Source of the DNA: Wyeomyia smithii
Taxonomy: Eukaryota > Arthropoda > Insecta > Diptera > Culicidae
DNA: 64,000 nucleotides
NCBI RefSeq assembly: GCF_029784165.1
Contig: NC_073696.1
Span: 80,598,220-80,662,219 of the forward strand
Direction: 5' to 3'
Under the pieces are notes generated by a model. It worked only from the letters and a program-made list of their open reading frames with translations, was not told the DNA's origin and did not search any database. Below, in pieces: positions 15,101-30,100 of this stretch; position 1 is the stretch's first letter, and the number at the start of each line of letters is the position of its first letter. The position numbers and the translations under genes are program-made.

Positions 15101-18100
15101 AACAAAAGTTTAAAAAGTATGTGTAACACTAGAATTTTATAAGTTAAAAGCATATAATTTCCGTATGATTTATGCATAATGAGGTGATGAAGCAGCCAAT
15201 CAATATTCAAGTGTTGATACTTTTACCTGCTGTGCATTTCTAGCTAAATGTGAAATTAATAGAAATAATTCCATTCATAGTTCAATTACTACATCATCAA
15301 TCAATCAATTCTGTAGATAAGTGCCCTGATAACATACGCATTAAGGGAAAGCTCTTTTCTCCCGCATTCGGCATGAACTATTGAAGCTTTATTTTTAGCC
15401 AAGGGAGAGCCATTGATCCCTTCGTTTTTGCTTCTTCGATTTTCACAGGCAATCTACTTGTTATCCTCGTGGTGACGCTGTCACGGCGTTTGCGCTCCAT
15501 TACGAACTTTTTCCTGGCGAACCTGGCTGTGGCGGATCTCTGCGTCGGAGTGTTTTGCGTGATGCAAAATCTCACCATCTATCTGATCGAAAGGTAAGTT
15601 TGGTAGGAAACTTTTGGGCTCTTCAAAGAAGTCCTTCACAGTTTTCGGGTACCATCCCTGTTGCTTTCTAACCTAGAGTAGAATTAATTTTCAAACACTA
15701 TATTATATAGTGTTTTTGACTCAGAGTTCTAGGTTTCAAAACAGAGTTCTGAGCTTCGATTAATTAGCTATGTAAACTAATCTTTTTATATACTTTGTTA
15801 GATTTCGCATTATATGCAATGATTTAACAGCTACGTCCTAAATAAAAACGAATAAAAAACCTTATCTTGCATGTTTTGTCTCTTCTAAGCGAAGGTGGAG
15901 TCGCTTTTGAAAGAAGTAAAGCGGTGAAAAATTTAACTTTCGTGCACGTCGTTTTTCGTGTGAACCCCACCGATATTCACCGGATTGCAGGAAATTACAT
16001 TCGTAACAAAATTACACCTAATTGAATAAGCTTTCCAATTTATCGATGTGCACGTGGGTACGTAAAAAACGCTCTCGTACTTTGCACGTTCGCATGCTCG
16101 GAAAACACCGTCAATTTAAACGGGAGCAATAAAACTACCCTTACTTCTCCGTAAGAATACTAGTTATTGATACTGGAGAAATGATTAACCGCTAATCGTC
16201 GTTACCCAGCTGAACCATCTAGAAAATAACTCTCATTGTTGTTTTCGTTCGATTACAAGCACGGGAATCTCTGGAACTGTTAGGTTGAATTGAGTTACGC
16301 TATTTCAACGTTAGTGGATATTTGAACGTTACACTAATGTATTTTAATTTTTTTTATACTGATGAAAAATTAATCAAAAAAGTAGTTAAGAAGCACTTGT
16401 GCATTACGCGAATTACCAGTCATAGCTACGAATTCCATTCGTACTGTTTACATCACACAGATACGTGTTTCTAGTGAGCACTAGCAAAAAGTATAAACTC
16501 TTTGAGAAGACAGTATCCACTAAGCGATTTCTGTGTTCAAACGACTTTTTTAGTCAAAATAATTGAGCTAACAGCAACCAAATTAAATTAAAGTAGATCC
16601 CTTGTTGATAAATCTACCTCCTGCAGAGTTAAAAGTCTCCGTCTATCCTGTGGCGACATTTATAACCTCCAATTTCGCACTGCAATGTGTCATGTTTCTA
16701 TACGTCTCCTGAGTATTTAATTAATTTTGTTTTCTTTTGCATTATCTCACTCACTACTTCTCGCTCCCAGCTGGGTGTTCGGTGACTTTCTGTGCAAAAT
16801 GTACCAGTTTGTGCACTCGCTGAGCTACACGGCATCGATATTCATTCTGGTGGTGATATGCATGGAGCGATACTTTGCCATCATTCATCCTATCACGTGC
16901 AAACAGATACTGACATCCAGGAGATTACGGGTAAGTTTTCTCTCAGTTTAATTCATCTGTCAAATACTCTTCATTATGAGGAATGAAATACATAAAATAA
17001 ACAGTTGTCACCTGCAAATGCACAGCAACGCAAGGACGTGCAGACGATTTTCAAAAACTTGAAGCTCCTATCCAGTATCCACCCACATTACCCCCCACCA
17101 TCCGTCGTCGCCATCAACCGAGCAACACGATTTACCTAATCTAATTCAACCCAAGTCACGTGCGTCAGCTCCGTAATCCATAATTAACCTGACAACTCGA
17201 CCTTCTCTCATCCATTAAGAAGCCAACCACCGTACTTTTCACCCGCAGGACAGTGCGCGTTGTCGGCTATTGACCTGGTTTCAACCCGGAAGGACACTCG
17301 CGGTAGCTAATGAGCTTGAGATGGATTTATCCAGCTTCCGGCTGGCTAATCCTAAATTAGCACTGTCAACTGCCTCCGCTGGCAAGGAAAATTAGTTTCA
17401 GCAAAATTAAATTATGCAGTACTTCTACCTTTCTCGGACCAAAATCGTTCAGGTTACCTATGTTAATGTTAGTCACTACACTGCATCACTATGTCATATT
17501 CCTTATATTCTATGAGGTTTTTTCCGCATTTCATTCAATTCCTGTTTTTCTCCATTGCCATTTTTTCAATCGATTACAGATATAAAAATGTAAATAATAT
17601 AAACGAGCTAGTAACATTGATAGCCGTTTTAAATGCAATAATTCATTTGAGAAAAATAACTTTGAAAGAGAACTAACGAGAAAGGTACATTCAGAAAACA
17701 GTTTAACTGTTAAAAACCTGACGCTTAGGATCGCGGTGGTTGACAAGAAAAATACACACTTAATTTATCTCGGCAAACTCCCCAACAGCTGATTGAGCTC
17801 GGCGATATTTTTAACGAATGTCAGCAATATATTTCGACGAACATTCAGCAAATCTATTGATTTACCGTAAACCAGCAAGTATTGACGTTTCGTTTGCCGA
17901 AGTTCTTAAAAAGTCTGCCGAGAACTTGTAGAGCATTTCGCTGAGTTTATCAGCTGTTGAGTTGTCGGCAATAAAATCTAAGTGTGTAGGTATACGTTCA
18001 CTTTGTACAGGGCTGATGGTCATAGAATTGAAAGGAAAGAAAGGGATAACCAGTAAGGAAGAAGGAAGGCCTAGTTGATAAGTAAGTCTAGATTTTTCAA

Positions 18101-21100
18101 GATGTCGGTTTTTGGAAAGCTGGGTAAAATGCTTAAGTACCCCAATATTTGTACTCTAGGAACTGAAACCAAGAAACAGCAAATTGATGTGTAACATCAT
18201 TTTGAAATTCAATTCGCGACCTTCCATTTCGTCGTTTTTCGGTATTCGGCATACAACATTAACTACCGTTGTCGATGGCTATTGAGATGTTTTAGGAATA
18301 CCTGAAGTGGCTGATGTTGCGATTTTTTAATTTTTAGGAAAATATTTCCAGAGAAACACTTCGAAAACTCGCCTTGATCGATCGTTTGTTTCTACCTCCT
18401 TGAGCTTTTGACGCTTCTTGAGGTAGCAATAATAATAATAATTTGATAGCGAAGAGTCCAAAATACGCTAAGAAAAGTTGCTGCAACTGGTGTGTTTTTA
18501 TACTGAAGATTCATCAAGAACATCGATTGAAAACGATAAACCAAAGATCAACTCATGATTAACAATATGATCTTCTTACAATCCAGTTTGAAATTATAGG
18601 TTCAATTGTAATGTACACAGTACCAAAAAATGAAATTTACAACTAATAGAAATGAAAGCACATAACGATTTCTAGCACATAAAGTGAAAAACATATACAA
18701 TTTCACACCGTTAATAATGCACAATACAGAATCGTTTTAAGCCATGTAAATTTGAACGTTAATTGATATAAACTTTAAACTTTGAACATAAATATACATG
18801 CAAATTCACAATATATTCATTTACTTTGCATGTGAATATAATGCCACACGGAATATTACATGGTTTCCAATGCTCCATTTATGTGCATTTAAAGTAATGT
18901 AAATTTTTTTTACTGTGTAGGATATCAACCAACCAGCTCTTAATAACTTCTAAGCCGCCATAATAACAAGAGCTAACATGGAATCCCGAGTAAGGCTGGG
19001 TACTCAGCTGGTGATTTACATATAAAATAAATGCTTTTCACGGTTTTCACGACAGATTTCGCTAGCGAAAATTTACACTTTTTAACGCTTGTCAAATTTT
19101 TCGCTTCGCTTGGAACTGTAAACTTTGCTTTACGAAAAATCAACTGTGCATGAACAATAGGGTGTCAATAAAATGCATAAGAGAAATCAGATTTTCGAAT
19201 TTCGTTTGCATTGAAAAAATGGACTTTTTTCGGATAGTGATAGAAAAAACCCAAGACGATAATTGATTTTAATGAATTTCCCATGGAAGGTAATTATAGA
19301 AGCATTCTTGCAAAAGCAATTCCACGCCCTTGCTAGTGGCCTTCCGGGAGTTCACCGGAACATGGTAGACGAAAACATGCGTGTAGCATGTTTTTGAGTT
19401 CTTTCTTCGTTTAATTTATATATTCCTGCTCAATTTTCGCGACAAACGAAGTAGATCTTACGCTTCTGGTTTGCCCAGAAACTCTGGACGCAGCTGGGGG
19501 ACGTTGGATGGGTTGGCCGACCTGAATATCACATCGATTTTCAGCCGCTCCATCACTTCCAACGATTGCTTTCGAGTTTGAAATGAACTTCACCTTAGAG
19601 CTCACTTCCTTCGTGAGGCAAGTAAAATACGAAGTGCCCTGTCAATCGTTGTCTTCCAGGGTGAGACCGGCGTCGACCACCACCATCACGTCACGATTCG
19701 CCAGAAAAATCGACTTAACCATCTTATTCAGCCATTTCCACTGCGTCATTGCCAGCAGCTTCGAAACGAATGGACGAAACTACCGCTTCCTGACATGTAT
19801 GTCCATGTTTGCCAGGTACTTTTTCATTGTTTGGCCGGTTGCACCGACCTTTCGATCGAGCGTACGAAGCGCTGTTGCCACTTCTCCCTCGGTCTTCCTC
19901 TTCAGCATTCTTTGGAGCTTCTTGTCGCTCAGGGTCGTCGGCCGTCATGAACCGGTCTTTCTTTCGATGCTCTGTTTGTAGGCCAACAGTGCCAAGATGT
20001 TGTAAATAGAAAAAAAATCTCACGCTAGCCTGGAGGGCTAATGCGGTCTTGATCCACTAGATTAGTTGAGAGAACTCGTTATCGATATTGTTTTTGGCAC
20101 ATTTTGCATGTTGTAGGATAAGTACAACGATACACCGTGCCCCAGGGCTGAGTCGAGAAAATTTCTAGCTCGAGAAGATCACAACCGTGTGGGAGCTAGC
20201 CGACCGACATCGCTTACCACAGAACCACGGGGACCAAGATGTTGTAGATACCACAAGCATAACCGGCGCCCTTTTCCGTACGATGTCCGTTTACGACGCG
20301 GCGGGGTAACGTTCTTTGAGCGCGCACACTTCTTAACGGAGTTGCTTCACTGTTCTCGGCATCACGGTTAGAGTTTGAGTCACTTTTTTTCTGCTGACTC
20401 ATGGGCTACTATGATTGTTGCTGCATGGTTTATTTCGTCAGTGCGTGTAAAGATAAAACCATTAAAAATCGGCAATTTTTGAGCATTTTTTTCAATGCAA
20501 ACGTTGGTGCTCAACAATTTTGTCTTCTCGAAAAGGTCTCTATCCAATATTTAAGCGAACTTCTAATAAGGTTTTACTTACAGTCGTGAAACTCTCACAT
20601 TTTTGACCAACGTCAAAATGCACAAAAGTAGCTCTTGAAGTATTTAAAATCGAAATTTTTTGTAAGCAAATCTCTTGGAAATGCATGAAATGTCGAGCTC
20701 TGATGTTATTTCATAAAAAAAATGCGCTGGGAGACTCGAGCTACACCGGAACACACAAGAGACACTCCCAGCTGGAACATTTTTTCCATCGTTCAAAAAA
20801 CTTTCACTGTGACCGCTTTGAGGCTCTACTTCCCGAAGTACGTTTAAACTTAAATTTGGCATGGGAAATTTACGCGAGAAAACAACACTTTAGAACTCTA
20901 TTGTAAATGAAACTCAAAAAGTCGACTTCCATTGGAACCCTACTGAAAATTATTCAAGTTGGTGCAAAATACAAAATATATGAAATCTAAGACAAAAAAA
21001 TTGCCAACAAGCGGAACTATAATATATTTTATCTGAAAGCCAACATTTAAAAACATTCGATCGTTTAGAAAAAAATCGTATATGAAGAAGAAGAATTTGA

Positions 21101-24100
21101 GATTATATTTTTTTTTTATATATTAATTTCTATTTTGCGCCTTACTTTGAAAAGCTGTATGTGAATATAGAATAGCTACTTAATTGAGCTGATTCTAAAC
21201 AACTGCAGTATCTTTTAAATAGTTTTAGATTCGGAACAAATCAGAATAAAACAATTCTTTCGTTCCAACGAGCCTGGTATTGATTAATCAAAGAAAACAA
21301 TCAAATTTGAGAACAATCAAAAGAATAATCCTTTTCCCTGAGAAACTTTACAACTGTACATAAATCTGTAACCTCTCGCCAAAGATGACTAAAACAAGAT
21401 ACCTGACTTACAGTTTTTCATACATTTGGGCACGATACCTTTACAACGGTTAGTGCTGCCATCTGATATCTAGAACGCGCATAAAACTGGTTACTAGCCA
21501 AATCGATTTATCGTGCATAATCTGCCAGATGAAAATGAAAACTAGATGGCAGCACCATATACGGATATTGAAAATTAGATGGCCGCACCGTGCAAGGAAA
21601 TTGAAAAAAATTGCTTCACCTTTCGCCACCTTGCCATCATTATCAATCAGTTAGCTTTGGGTATTATGAGACTAAACTGTAGGTGCTCGCATTCTTTTAG
21701 CGTTGGATCTGAGTTTTGTTCATTTCATTTCGTTTTAGTTTTGTGGAGTTCATCTCTAATCTTATTTTTTAGGAATTTCGTTAGTATTTTGATATCACCA
21801 CAATAAAAAACCTGTGTCGTAATTTTACCTCAACTTGGCTTTTTATAACTCAGGATATTATTGAGTGAGTAAACAGCTTCACTTGATCCTTCTGCGGCAA
21901 ACAAGTTTTAGTGTCAAAAAATAATTTTGTTTGAAAGTTTTTCGAATGTTGTTTTAGGTTATAAATTGAAAACCGTTGATAAAAAGGAAAATTTATCTGA
22001 CAAATAGATTCTCAAGAATCAATCAAAAATTATGTTAAGTACAACTTTCTAAACAGTGCTGAGTTACGAACGTTCCAGCTACGTATATTGCTTATATTCA
22101 ATGAATTATGGCGCTTTTGAGATAAAAGCGATTAAAGCAACAAGCATTCAATAAATTTTTCCACTGCTATTATTTATCATTTGTTATTCATTTGTGAATT
22201 CAAATTTTGAATAACAATGTTTACAAGTTCTGCTACCTTCCGTTTCACTAAAATGAAAAAAACCCGGTCAATTCCGAGAGTTGGGTTCAATGTTAAAGTC
22301 AATCGCAGACAGCTACTTTATGATGTCTAGTGATGAAGAAGAAGACAAAACCGCTTCTATGATTTAACACGCTCAATTAAGCGTAAACGGTTGAGCGTGA
22401 TTTTCCAGTAACGAGTTTTCGAGACGGCAAACAACCGCATAAAATTATCTTTTGATATCAAACGCAAACCAGACGCGACTTGTTGGATTTTATGAAATAT
22501 TGGAGCTGAAAGAGGTAAAGACAGACCTTACTGGCAATTACTGGCACTAGTGATTTATCTTTTGGGTACCATAAAGAATGTCTAGCCTTTAAAGTTTTGT
22601 ATTTACTTTTCTGGGACACTTTAGCTTCACTAAAAATCACAAATTTTTGATTTATCCCAACTTATTAGATGTATGAAACATGCTTATTTTGCATTTCAGA
22701 TATAAAGCACCTTATGTAAGGAAAGGGAAAAAGTGGAATCTTTCCCAATATTTTGACAGTTATTGCTTCGTTTTCCAGCACAGTAACTGTATTAGTTTAA
22801 AATATATGAAATGCTGTAAAGTAGTTTCCTTATTACTAATAGAATCCGTCGTAAAGAATAATCACATGCTTTAAATTAGCGAAAATCGATATTAATTGAT
22901 TGTAATTTCAAGATTTATTGCCTTACTGTTAATAATTTGCTCATTCACTTTTCATATGTTTATGGTCAATTTATAATGTTTATAATGTGGATCACCTAAC
23001 TTTTTCTTTGACATGCCAATAAAGTTTCAAAAAAACTTGTTGGATTCAGTTAAGGCCAATAGGCCAAAGTTTTGCACACACATTACTTGGGTATATATTA
23101 ATCTACGATTAACTTAGCAGGATAGCATGATGCAACTTCATGATAAATATTACATGATGTTGATGAATGAACGGCGAGAAAAACTTTTTCAGGCACTGGT
23201 TCACGTTCACGTTCCCTAGAGGAGTAAATAGGTTGCTAAGCTATCACTTTCTTACTGAACTTCTTAGCAAAAGTACACATGTCGTCAGTTGAATTCAATA
23301 CTGGCACAACTCGAAATTTTACAGTTTTGAGTTTTTAATGGCAAACAGTTCCAAATACTATTAAGTTTCATCTCACAAAGACCCGTTCCAAAATTCACAA
23401 AAATTACAGAGTTATGAGTAGAAGTGCCTTTATCGCACAAACCTAAAATATTCTTAAAAAGACGAAAAAATGGTGTTACAACTTATATAACTTACTTATT
23501 ACACGCAAATAATAGACCCAAACAGGTTTAATAAAAACGGGAAGTTCTAAAATTTAAATCTTTCACGGAAATGAAAAAAACGAATATTTGACACCAATTT
23601 TTAAACACGTTTTTACGGAAACTAAGAAATTTGAGTGGTGCCAGTACAGAATTCAACTGACGATGTCTGTCTTGTCAAGTTCTTTCTCCTTTACACGCAA
23701 TAAAAAAAAGGAGGAGGGTGGTATTCAAGACACGACCGCATGACGTTGACTACCGTATTCTTATAAAAAAAAAAAAAAAAAATATTCCATTGAAGCAAAT
23801 AGTAGAGGGAATTGCAACGCTTCTTTCACAAAACTTCTGTAATGAAATTTCGAGGCACCAAAAGGGGCCAGTTGCCGAATATATCCTTGTTTTTGGTTAG
23901 TCCGTCCAGAATTCCAGCCATTTAAGTGTTTTGCAGTAGCCATTTACTACTAAAAGCCACCAGCATTACGGGTGAAACCGGCACGAGATGACCGGTACTC
24001 TTTTGTCTTTCCTCCCTTCAGCTGCTATCACCTAGCGTCCGCATGTCACTGGTGCGGTTTTGGAATTAAAATGATGGGGCGCCGGCCGCTGTCGTAAAAT

Positions 24101-27100
24101 TAACACCAACAAAAAGATGCATATTTGCAAGGTTTTTCCCGCTAGCAGCAGCATAAACATCGGAAACAGAAAGTGACAACAACAATAACAACAAAGTCAG
24201 ATCGATTGTATCCGTTAGTGTCGACTGTGCTTGGGAAGAGAGGTAGTGATTGGCTGCGCGGTATGATTTAGACAATCGATATTAATTACCAATTCTTCAA
24301 TAGTGTATCTCAAACAATAGTTTGTTTTTGTTACATAAATTTAACCGTAAAAGAATTTCTGATCGATTGATGCCAAAACCTCGAAAACCTGATTATAGAT
24401 GACTGCAAAATAAGCGCTCAAAACCTGACCACTCTTCTCTGGTTTTCCCTGGTTGAATTACTAGATTTTCAAATTCAGGGGCCTAACTTCGATATAGACG
24501 TTAGTCAACGTCAACATAGGAATTGGGTTTATAATCAAGATTCACGGTGCTTCGTCGTCCTTTGCGAAAATTTGAACAACTTTCGAAACCTATGTTTCGC
24601 TATGCTTTTGGATTCTTTTGGCTGCGTTTCCTGCTTATATCTAAATCTGAAGTATGAATTATTCCTTGCCAAGCTGGACGTTGGACTGAGAGGTTGCCAA
24701 CTTTTGCTCACATGAAGAACTGATATCCAATTCGCAAATAGGAAATCGAATGGTAGGTGTCTGAACTACGTAAAATGAGCCGTTGAGAGCAAAAGTGGTA
24801 CATGTGCCATTAGGTAAATTTTTCAGGAGACGCGATAAACGAAAACACTCAAATAGTAAATTATTTTCAACAATTTTTTCCAACATAACTGCACTAAATC
24901 ATTGCTGGAAAGGTTTCAAAAGACAGAACATGAAAACATAACGAGTTCTGCTTGAGAAACTTACACAAACTTCAATGGAAAAACATGTACCACTTTTGTT
25001 CTATGGGAAAAATAATGACAACCAGAAAACGTTGAGAGTAAAAGTGGTACATGTCCAGTGTGAGCACGAATGATGCATTATAGCTCTCTAATCTGAAGCC
25101 ATAGAACATTCATGTCTTCAACAGAGTTGTCCAAGTGATTGAGTACTATTGAATGATGATATGTTTGTTAAGGAATTCTGTCTCTTCGTGGCGCTAGTGT
25201 ATATGTGTTTGGTAACAGCATACGATTTGATACTGACATAGGTGAAACACTAGCGCCACGTAGTGAGAAGTTTCCAAAGCAGACAGATCTTCATCTGAAA
25301 GTACTCAATCACTTGACCAACTTTGCTGAAGACATGATTGTTTTATATCCTAAGATCCTCGACTTACAATTCATCTAACATGCACAGACTGGACATGTAC
25401 CACTTTTGCTCTCAACGAAATGGTGATTTAGTTATTTACCAAAAATTGTTTTGGCTATAACTTTGGTTTAGGTTGTCAGATCTCGGTTTTTCTTGGACAT
25501 ACTAGTACATTACTGCGTTCTGCATCATTTTATGCAAAAAACCCAAAAAGTGCAAAAATGGCACATGTACCACTTTTGCTCTCAACGGCTCAAATCTCAG
25601 CAGATAAACCTATTTTTGTATTGTAGGGGAATTGGGGCAAAACCGACATTTTGCTGACATTTAACGTAGATCAGATACCTACCATCCGATTTCTGAGACT
25701 TTTTTACTCAAGATAAGATATAATTTGACTACCACTTTAAGATATTTGCGAATTACCATTAATGTTCAGAAATAATCGATATTATTTTGCTTTGTGAAAT
25801 ACACTAAAACTATGCCAAAACCGGTTTCGTAGAATCACCGTTTTGAGCTCAGTTTTTGTCCGATTTAAGATCTGTTTTTTTTAAAGATAGGTAAAAAGGT
25901 GCTAATATGTTGACAAACTCTCAGAATTTCGATATTTGGTCTTAAAACAAAATGGGGTTGTAAAAACATCAAAAATTTCCAGTTTCTCAAAAATTCAAAA
26001 TGGCGCCATTGTTGCCCCTTAAGTTGAAATATGTTTAAACTCCTGGAAATTTATTTTCGCATCAAACTTCATCAAAAAATCATACATGGAAGCCAAGGCA
26101 AAAAAATTGTTGCACTGTGTAATCAAGGCACATGCTTGCAAGAGATAAAAATTCGCATGGCCCTTTTTGAGCTAAAAAATCAGGCAACACTTTATGAATC
26201 TGACATAATATTACAAGTCACTTGAAATGTTTATAAAATGTCTAATAAAATGTCGTCAGAAATGCGTGTTGTAATATTAATGGAAATATTGACAGCAGCG
26301 TTGAGCAGTTGATTTATATTGTTTTGAGTGGCTCTGAGTATGTTAGGAAGTTTTGCGGTTAATTTAGAATTCATTCATTACTAAGTGCAGATTATGTTTT
26401 GTTACCCGGCATATGTGATATGCACGAATTTTGAAAGATTTTATCATACACGCGACTGAATTTGAAGTGAAATTAGCTAAGAATATGTGTTCCTGTGCTA
26501 TCTCTTCTCGGCTGTTCTGTGGATCAAACGAGGAAAATATATGCTGCCGTTGTATCGTTATTTGGAACTCAACATCAGCAACATACATGAATGCAAATTG
26601 ATGTGAAAGTGACGTGTAAAGCAGGATTTGAAAGCTAAATATACATTTTATTTTGTTTGTAATATTAAGTGTATGTTCAACAAGCGTTGCTGGCGCTGTT
26701 CTAAGAAGAAGGAAGATGGAACTTTTCGGATACGCATATTCCGACAATTCCATTTCCACTGAACTCGAGTACGAGAATGTTGGACGGATTTTCTCTTAGA
26801 AACGATGAATATTATATCAACAGTATGTTAGCTTTTAGTAATTAGATACGCTTCTACATAAAAAACCGAGCCTGACTGAGGGTGAAAATAAATCCAATCA
26901 AGGTTTTCTTTAACAATAGTCTCTCACTACTGCCACGACTGCGAAGGGAGAAAAATACATTTTTATTTTTGTTAAGGTTTACATGCCTTATTCCTTGTCA
27001 AATTTACAATTTAGTAAATGATTCAGGTTATCGTTTCAGTAGGCTGGAAGTGGCTAATTAATTTAAGTTGGTAGACGTAGATATGATTATCAGGTTAAGG

Positions 27101-30100
27101 ATTGTATTCCCCGGAAGGATAATTGGTTTCACTGAGCTAAGTTCATAGGAAATTTTGTAAGTATGTAAATGACAGCCATCTACAAAACATCCGTTTTCAT
27201 CTGAAAGAGGCTTCGTGACTCACATCAAAGATATAAAACATTCCGCACACAACATGCGGGCGCGCAAACCATTAGTTTATATAAGACTAATAATCTAGTT
27301 TCGTTCAATCTGAGTGATTTCGGATTTAGTATTTTCTGTCGGTCTTTTTTTTTTTTTTTTTTTTTTTTAAGGGGAGATTTGTTAGTAGCTTAAGTATTTA
27401 TGATAAATATTAGTAAATAATGAGTATGTGTGTCCAATCACAAATGGTGACTTCTCAACACTGTTAGAAATTTGTAATTTTAATTGTTAGGATTTGTTTG
27501 CTTTCGCAATAAGGACTTATAATTCGTAGGGATTTAAACCTACTTGTCAGGAAAGGGGAAGTAAACTTACAACTAACTTAATTGATAACTTATTGGCTAT
27601 AAAGAGAGCTTATCGTAGCAATTGAGGATTGCAACGATTTTTGTCGAAAATTGTTAATAATTTTATTTGACATAGCTTCTAATGGTTCAACACCAGTAAG
27701 TCTATGTAATTCGAGTGAACCAAACCAAGGAGGACGCTTCAAAATCATTTTCAGAATTTTATTCTGAATCCTTTGGAGTGTTTTCTTCCTTGTTGAACAG
27801 CAACTTGACCAGATCGGTACAGCATAAAGCATTGCTGGTCTAAAAATTTGTTTGTAAATCAAAAGTTTGTTCTTTAAACAAAGTTTAGAATTCCTGTTAA
27901 TGAGAGGATATAAACATCTCGTATATTTGATGCACTTGGCTTGTATACTCTCAATGTGCTCTTTGAAAATAAGTTTTTTATCATCAATTAGTCCCAAGTA
28001 CTTAACCTTGTCGGACCAACTTAAAATAACCCCATTCATCTTGACAACGTGACTATTGTTTGGCTTGAGGAAAGAAGCCCTAGGCTTATGCGGAAAAATT
28101 ATCATTTGAGTTTTAGAAGCATTGGGAGAGATTTTCCACTTTTGCAAGTAGGAAGAAAAAATATCTAAACTTTTCTGCAATCGACTGCATATGACACGAA
28201 GACTTTTTCCTTTTACGGAAATGCTTGTGTCATCGCAGAACAATGACTTTGTGCATCCTGGAGGCAAATCAGGAAGATCTGAAGTGAATATGTTGTACAG
28301 GACTGGACCCAAGACTGAACCCTGAGGTACACCTGCTCTGACAGGAAATCTATCAGATTTTGAATTCTGATAGACAACCTGCAGAGTTCGATCAGTAAGA
28401 TAATTTTTTAAAATTTTGATTAGGAAAATTGGAAAATTAAAAGTTTGCAATTTCGCAATCAAACCTTTATGCCAAACACTGTCGAATGCTTTTTCTATGT
28501 CTAAAAGAGCAGCTCCAGTGGAATAACCTTCAGATTTGTTAGCTCGTATCATATTAGTAACTCTGAGCAATTGATGAGTTGTAGAATGCCCATGGCGAAA
28601 TCCAAACTGTTCATTTGCAAAAATTGAATTTTCGTTGATGTGTGACATCATTCTGTTAAGAATAATTCTCTCAAACAGTTTACTTATTGAAGAAAGCAAA
28701 CTGATTGGTCGATAACTTGAAACTTCAGCTGGGTTCTTATCCGGTTTTAAAATGGGAGTAATTTTTGCATTTTTCCATAATTTGGGAAAATATGCAATTT
28801 TGAAGCAGCAATTGAAAATTTTCACTAAAAATTCCATTGTGCTCTCAGGGAGATGTTTGATTAGTATATTAAAGATTCCATCGTCACCAGGTGCTTTCAT
28901 ATTTTTGAAATTTTTAATAATTGATTTAATCTCATTCAAGTTAGTTTCAATTATTTCTGCAGGTAAAAAATTCTGGGAAGAAATTAAATCAAATTGACGT
29001 GTGACTTCATTTTCAATTGGACTCACAAAATTCAAATTTGAGTTATGAACACTCTCAAACTGCTGAGCAAGTCTTTGAGCCTTTTGTTCATTGGATACAA
29101 GAAAACGTTCACCATCTTTTAAAACTGGAATAGGCTTTGAAGGTTTCTTAAGAATCTTCGACAGCTTCCAAAATGGTTTTGAATATGGTTTCAATTTTTC
29201 AACTTTAGTCTCAAAATTTTGATTTCTCAGAAGAGTAAATCTATGCTTAATCTCTTTCTGTAAATCTTTATAAATAGTTTTAAAAACAGGGTCACGAGAA
29301 CGTTGATATTGACGTCTGCGGACATTTTTCAAACGAATTAGAAGTTGAAGATTTTCGTCAATTATTGATGAATCAAATTTCACTTGAGCCTTTGGAACAG
29401 AATAATTCCTGGCATCAACAATTGCACATTTTAATGCTTCCAAAGCGGAATCAATATTCACTTCGTTTTGCAAATCAAGCTCATTATTGAAATTTCTCTC
29501 AATATGAGTTTTGTATCTTTCCCAATTAGCCTTGTTATAATTAAAAACAGAGCTCATAGGGTTTAAAACTGATTTATGTGATAAAGAAAAAGTTATTGGA
29601 AGATGGTCTGAATCAAAGTCAGCATGTGTGATCAAATCACTACATACATGACTTTGATCTGTTAGCACCAAATCAATTGTTGAAGGGTTTCTTACAGAAG
29701 AAAAGCATGTGGGACTATTCGGAGACAAAATAGAATAGTATCCTGAAGAACAATCATTGAATAAAATTTTGCCATTGGAATTACTTTGAGAATTATTCCA
29801 TGAACGATGTTTAGCGTTAAAATCGCCGATTATGAAAAATTTCGAACGATTTCTGGTGAGTTTTTGTAAATCACCTTTAAAATAATTTTTGAGCTCGCGT
29901 GTGCATTGAAATGGTAAATATGCTGCGGCAATAAATAAAATCCCAAGTTCAGTTTGAACTTCAATTCCCAAAGTTTCAATAACTTTCGTCTCAAGATGGG
30001 GAAGAGCACGATGTTTGATTCGGCGATGAATAATAATTGCAACTCCACCGCCGGAACCCTGAATCCTATCATATCTATGAACCACGTAATTGGGATCATA

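Noticed and set aside
25627..26020. Possible MITE with GGGGCAA ends
   Set aside because: The two ends agree over only a few bases and no target duplication was found.
26364..26759. 131-codon minus-strand frame
   Set aside because: No recognisable domain; likely chance in AT-rich intron.
28752..28997. + strand frames inside 27.6-31.6 kb
   Set aside because: They are shadows of the minus-strand LINE ORFs.
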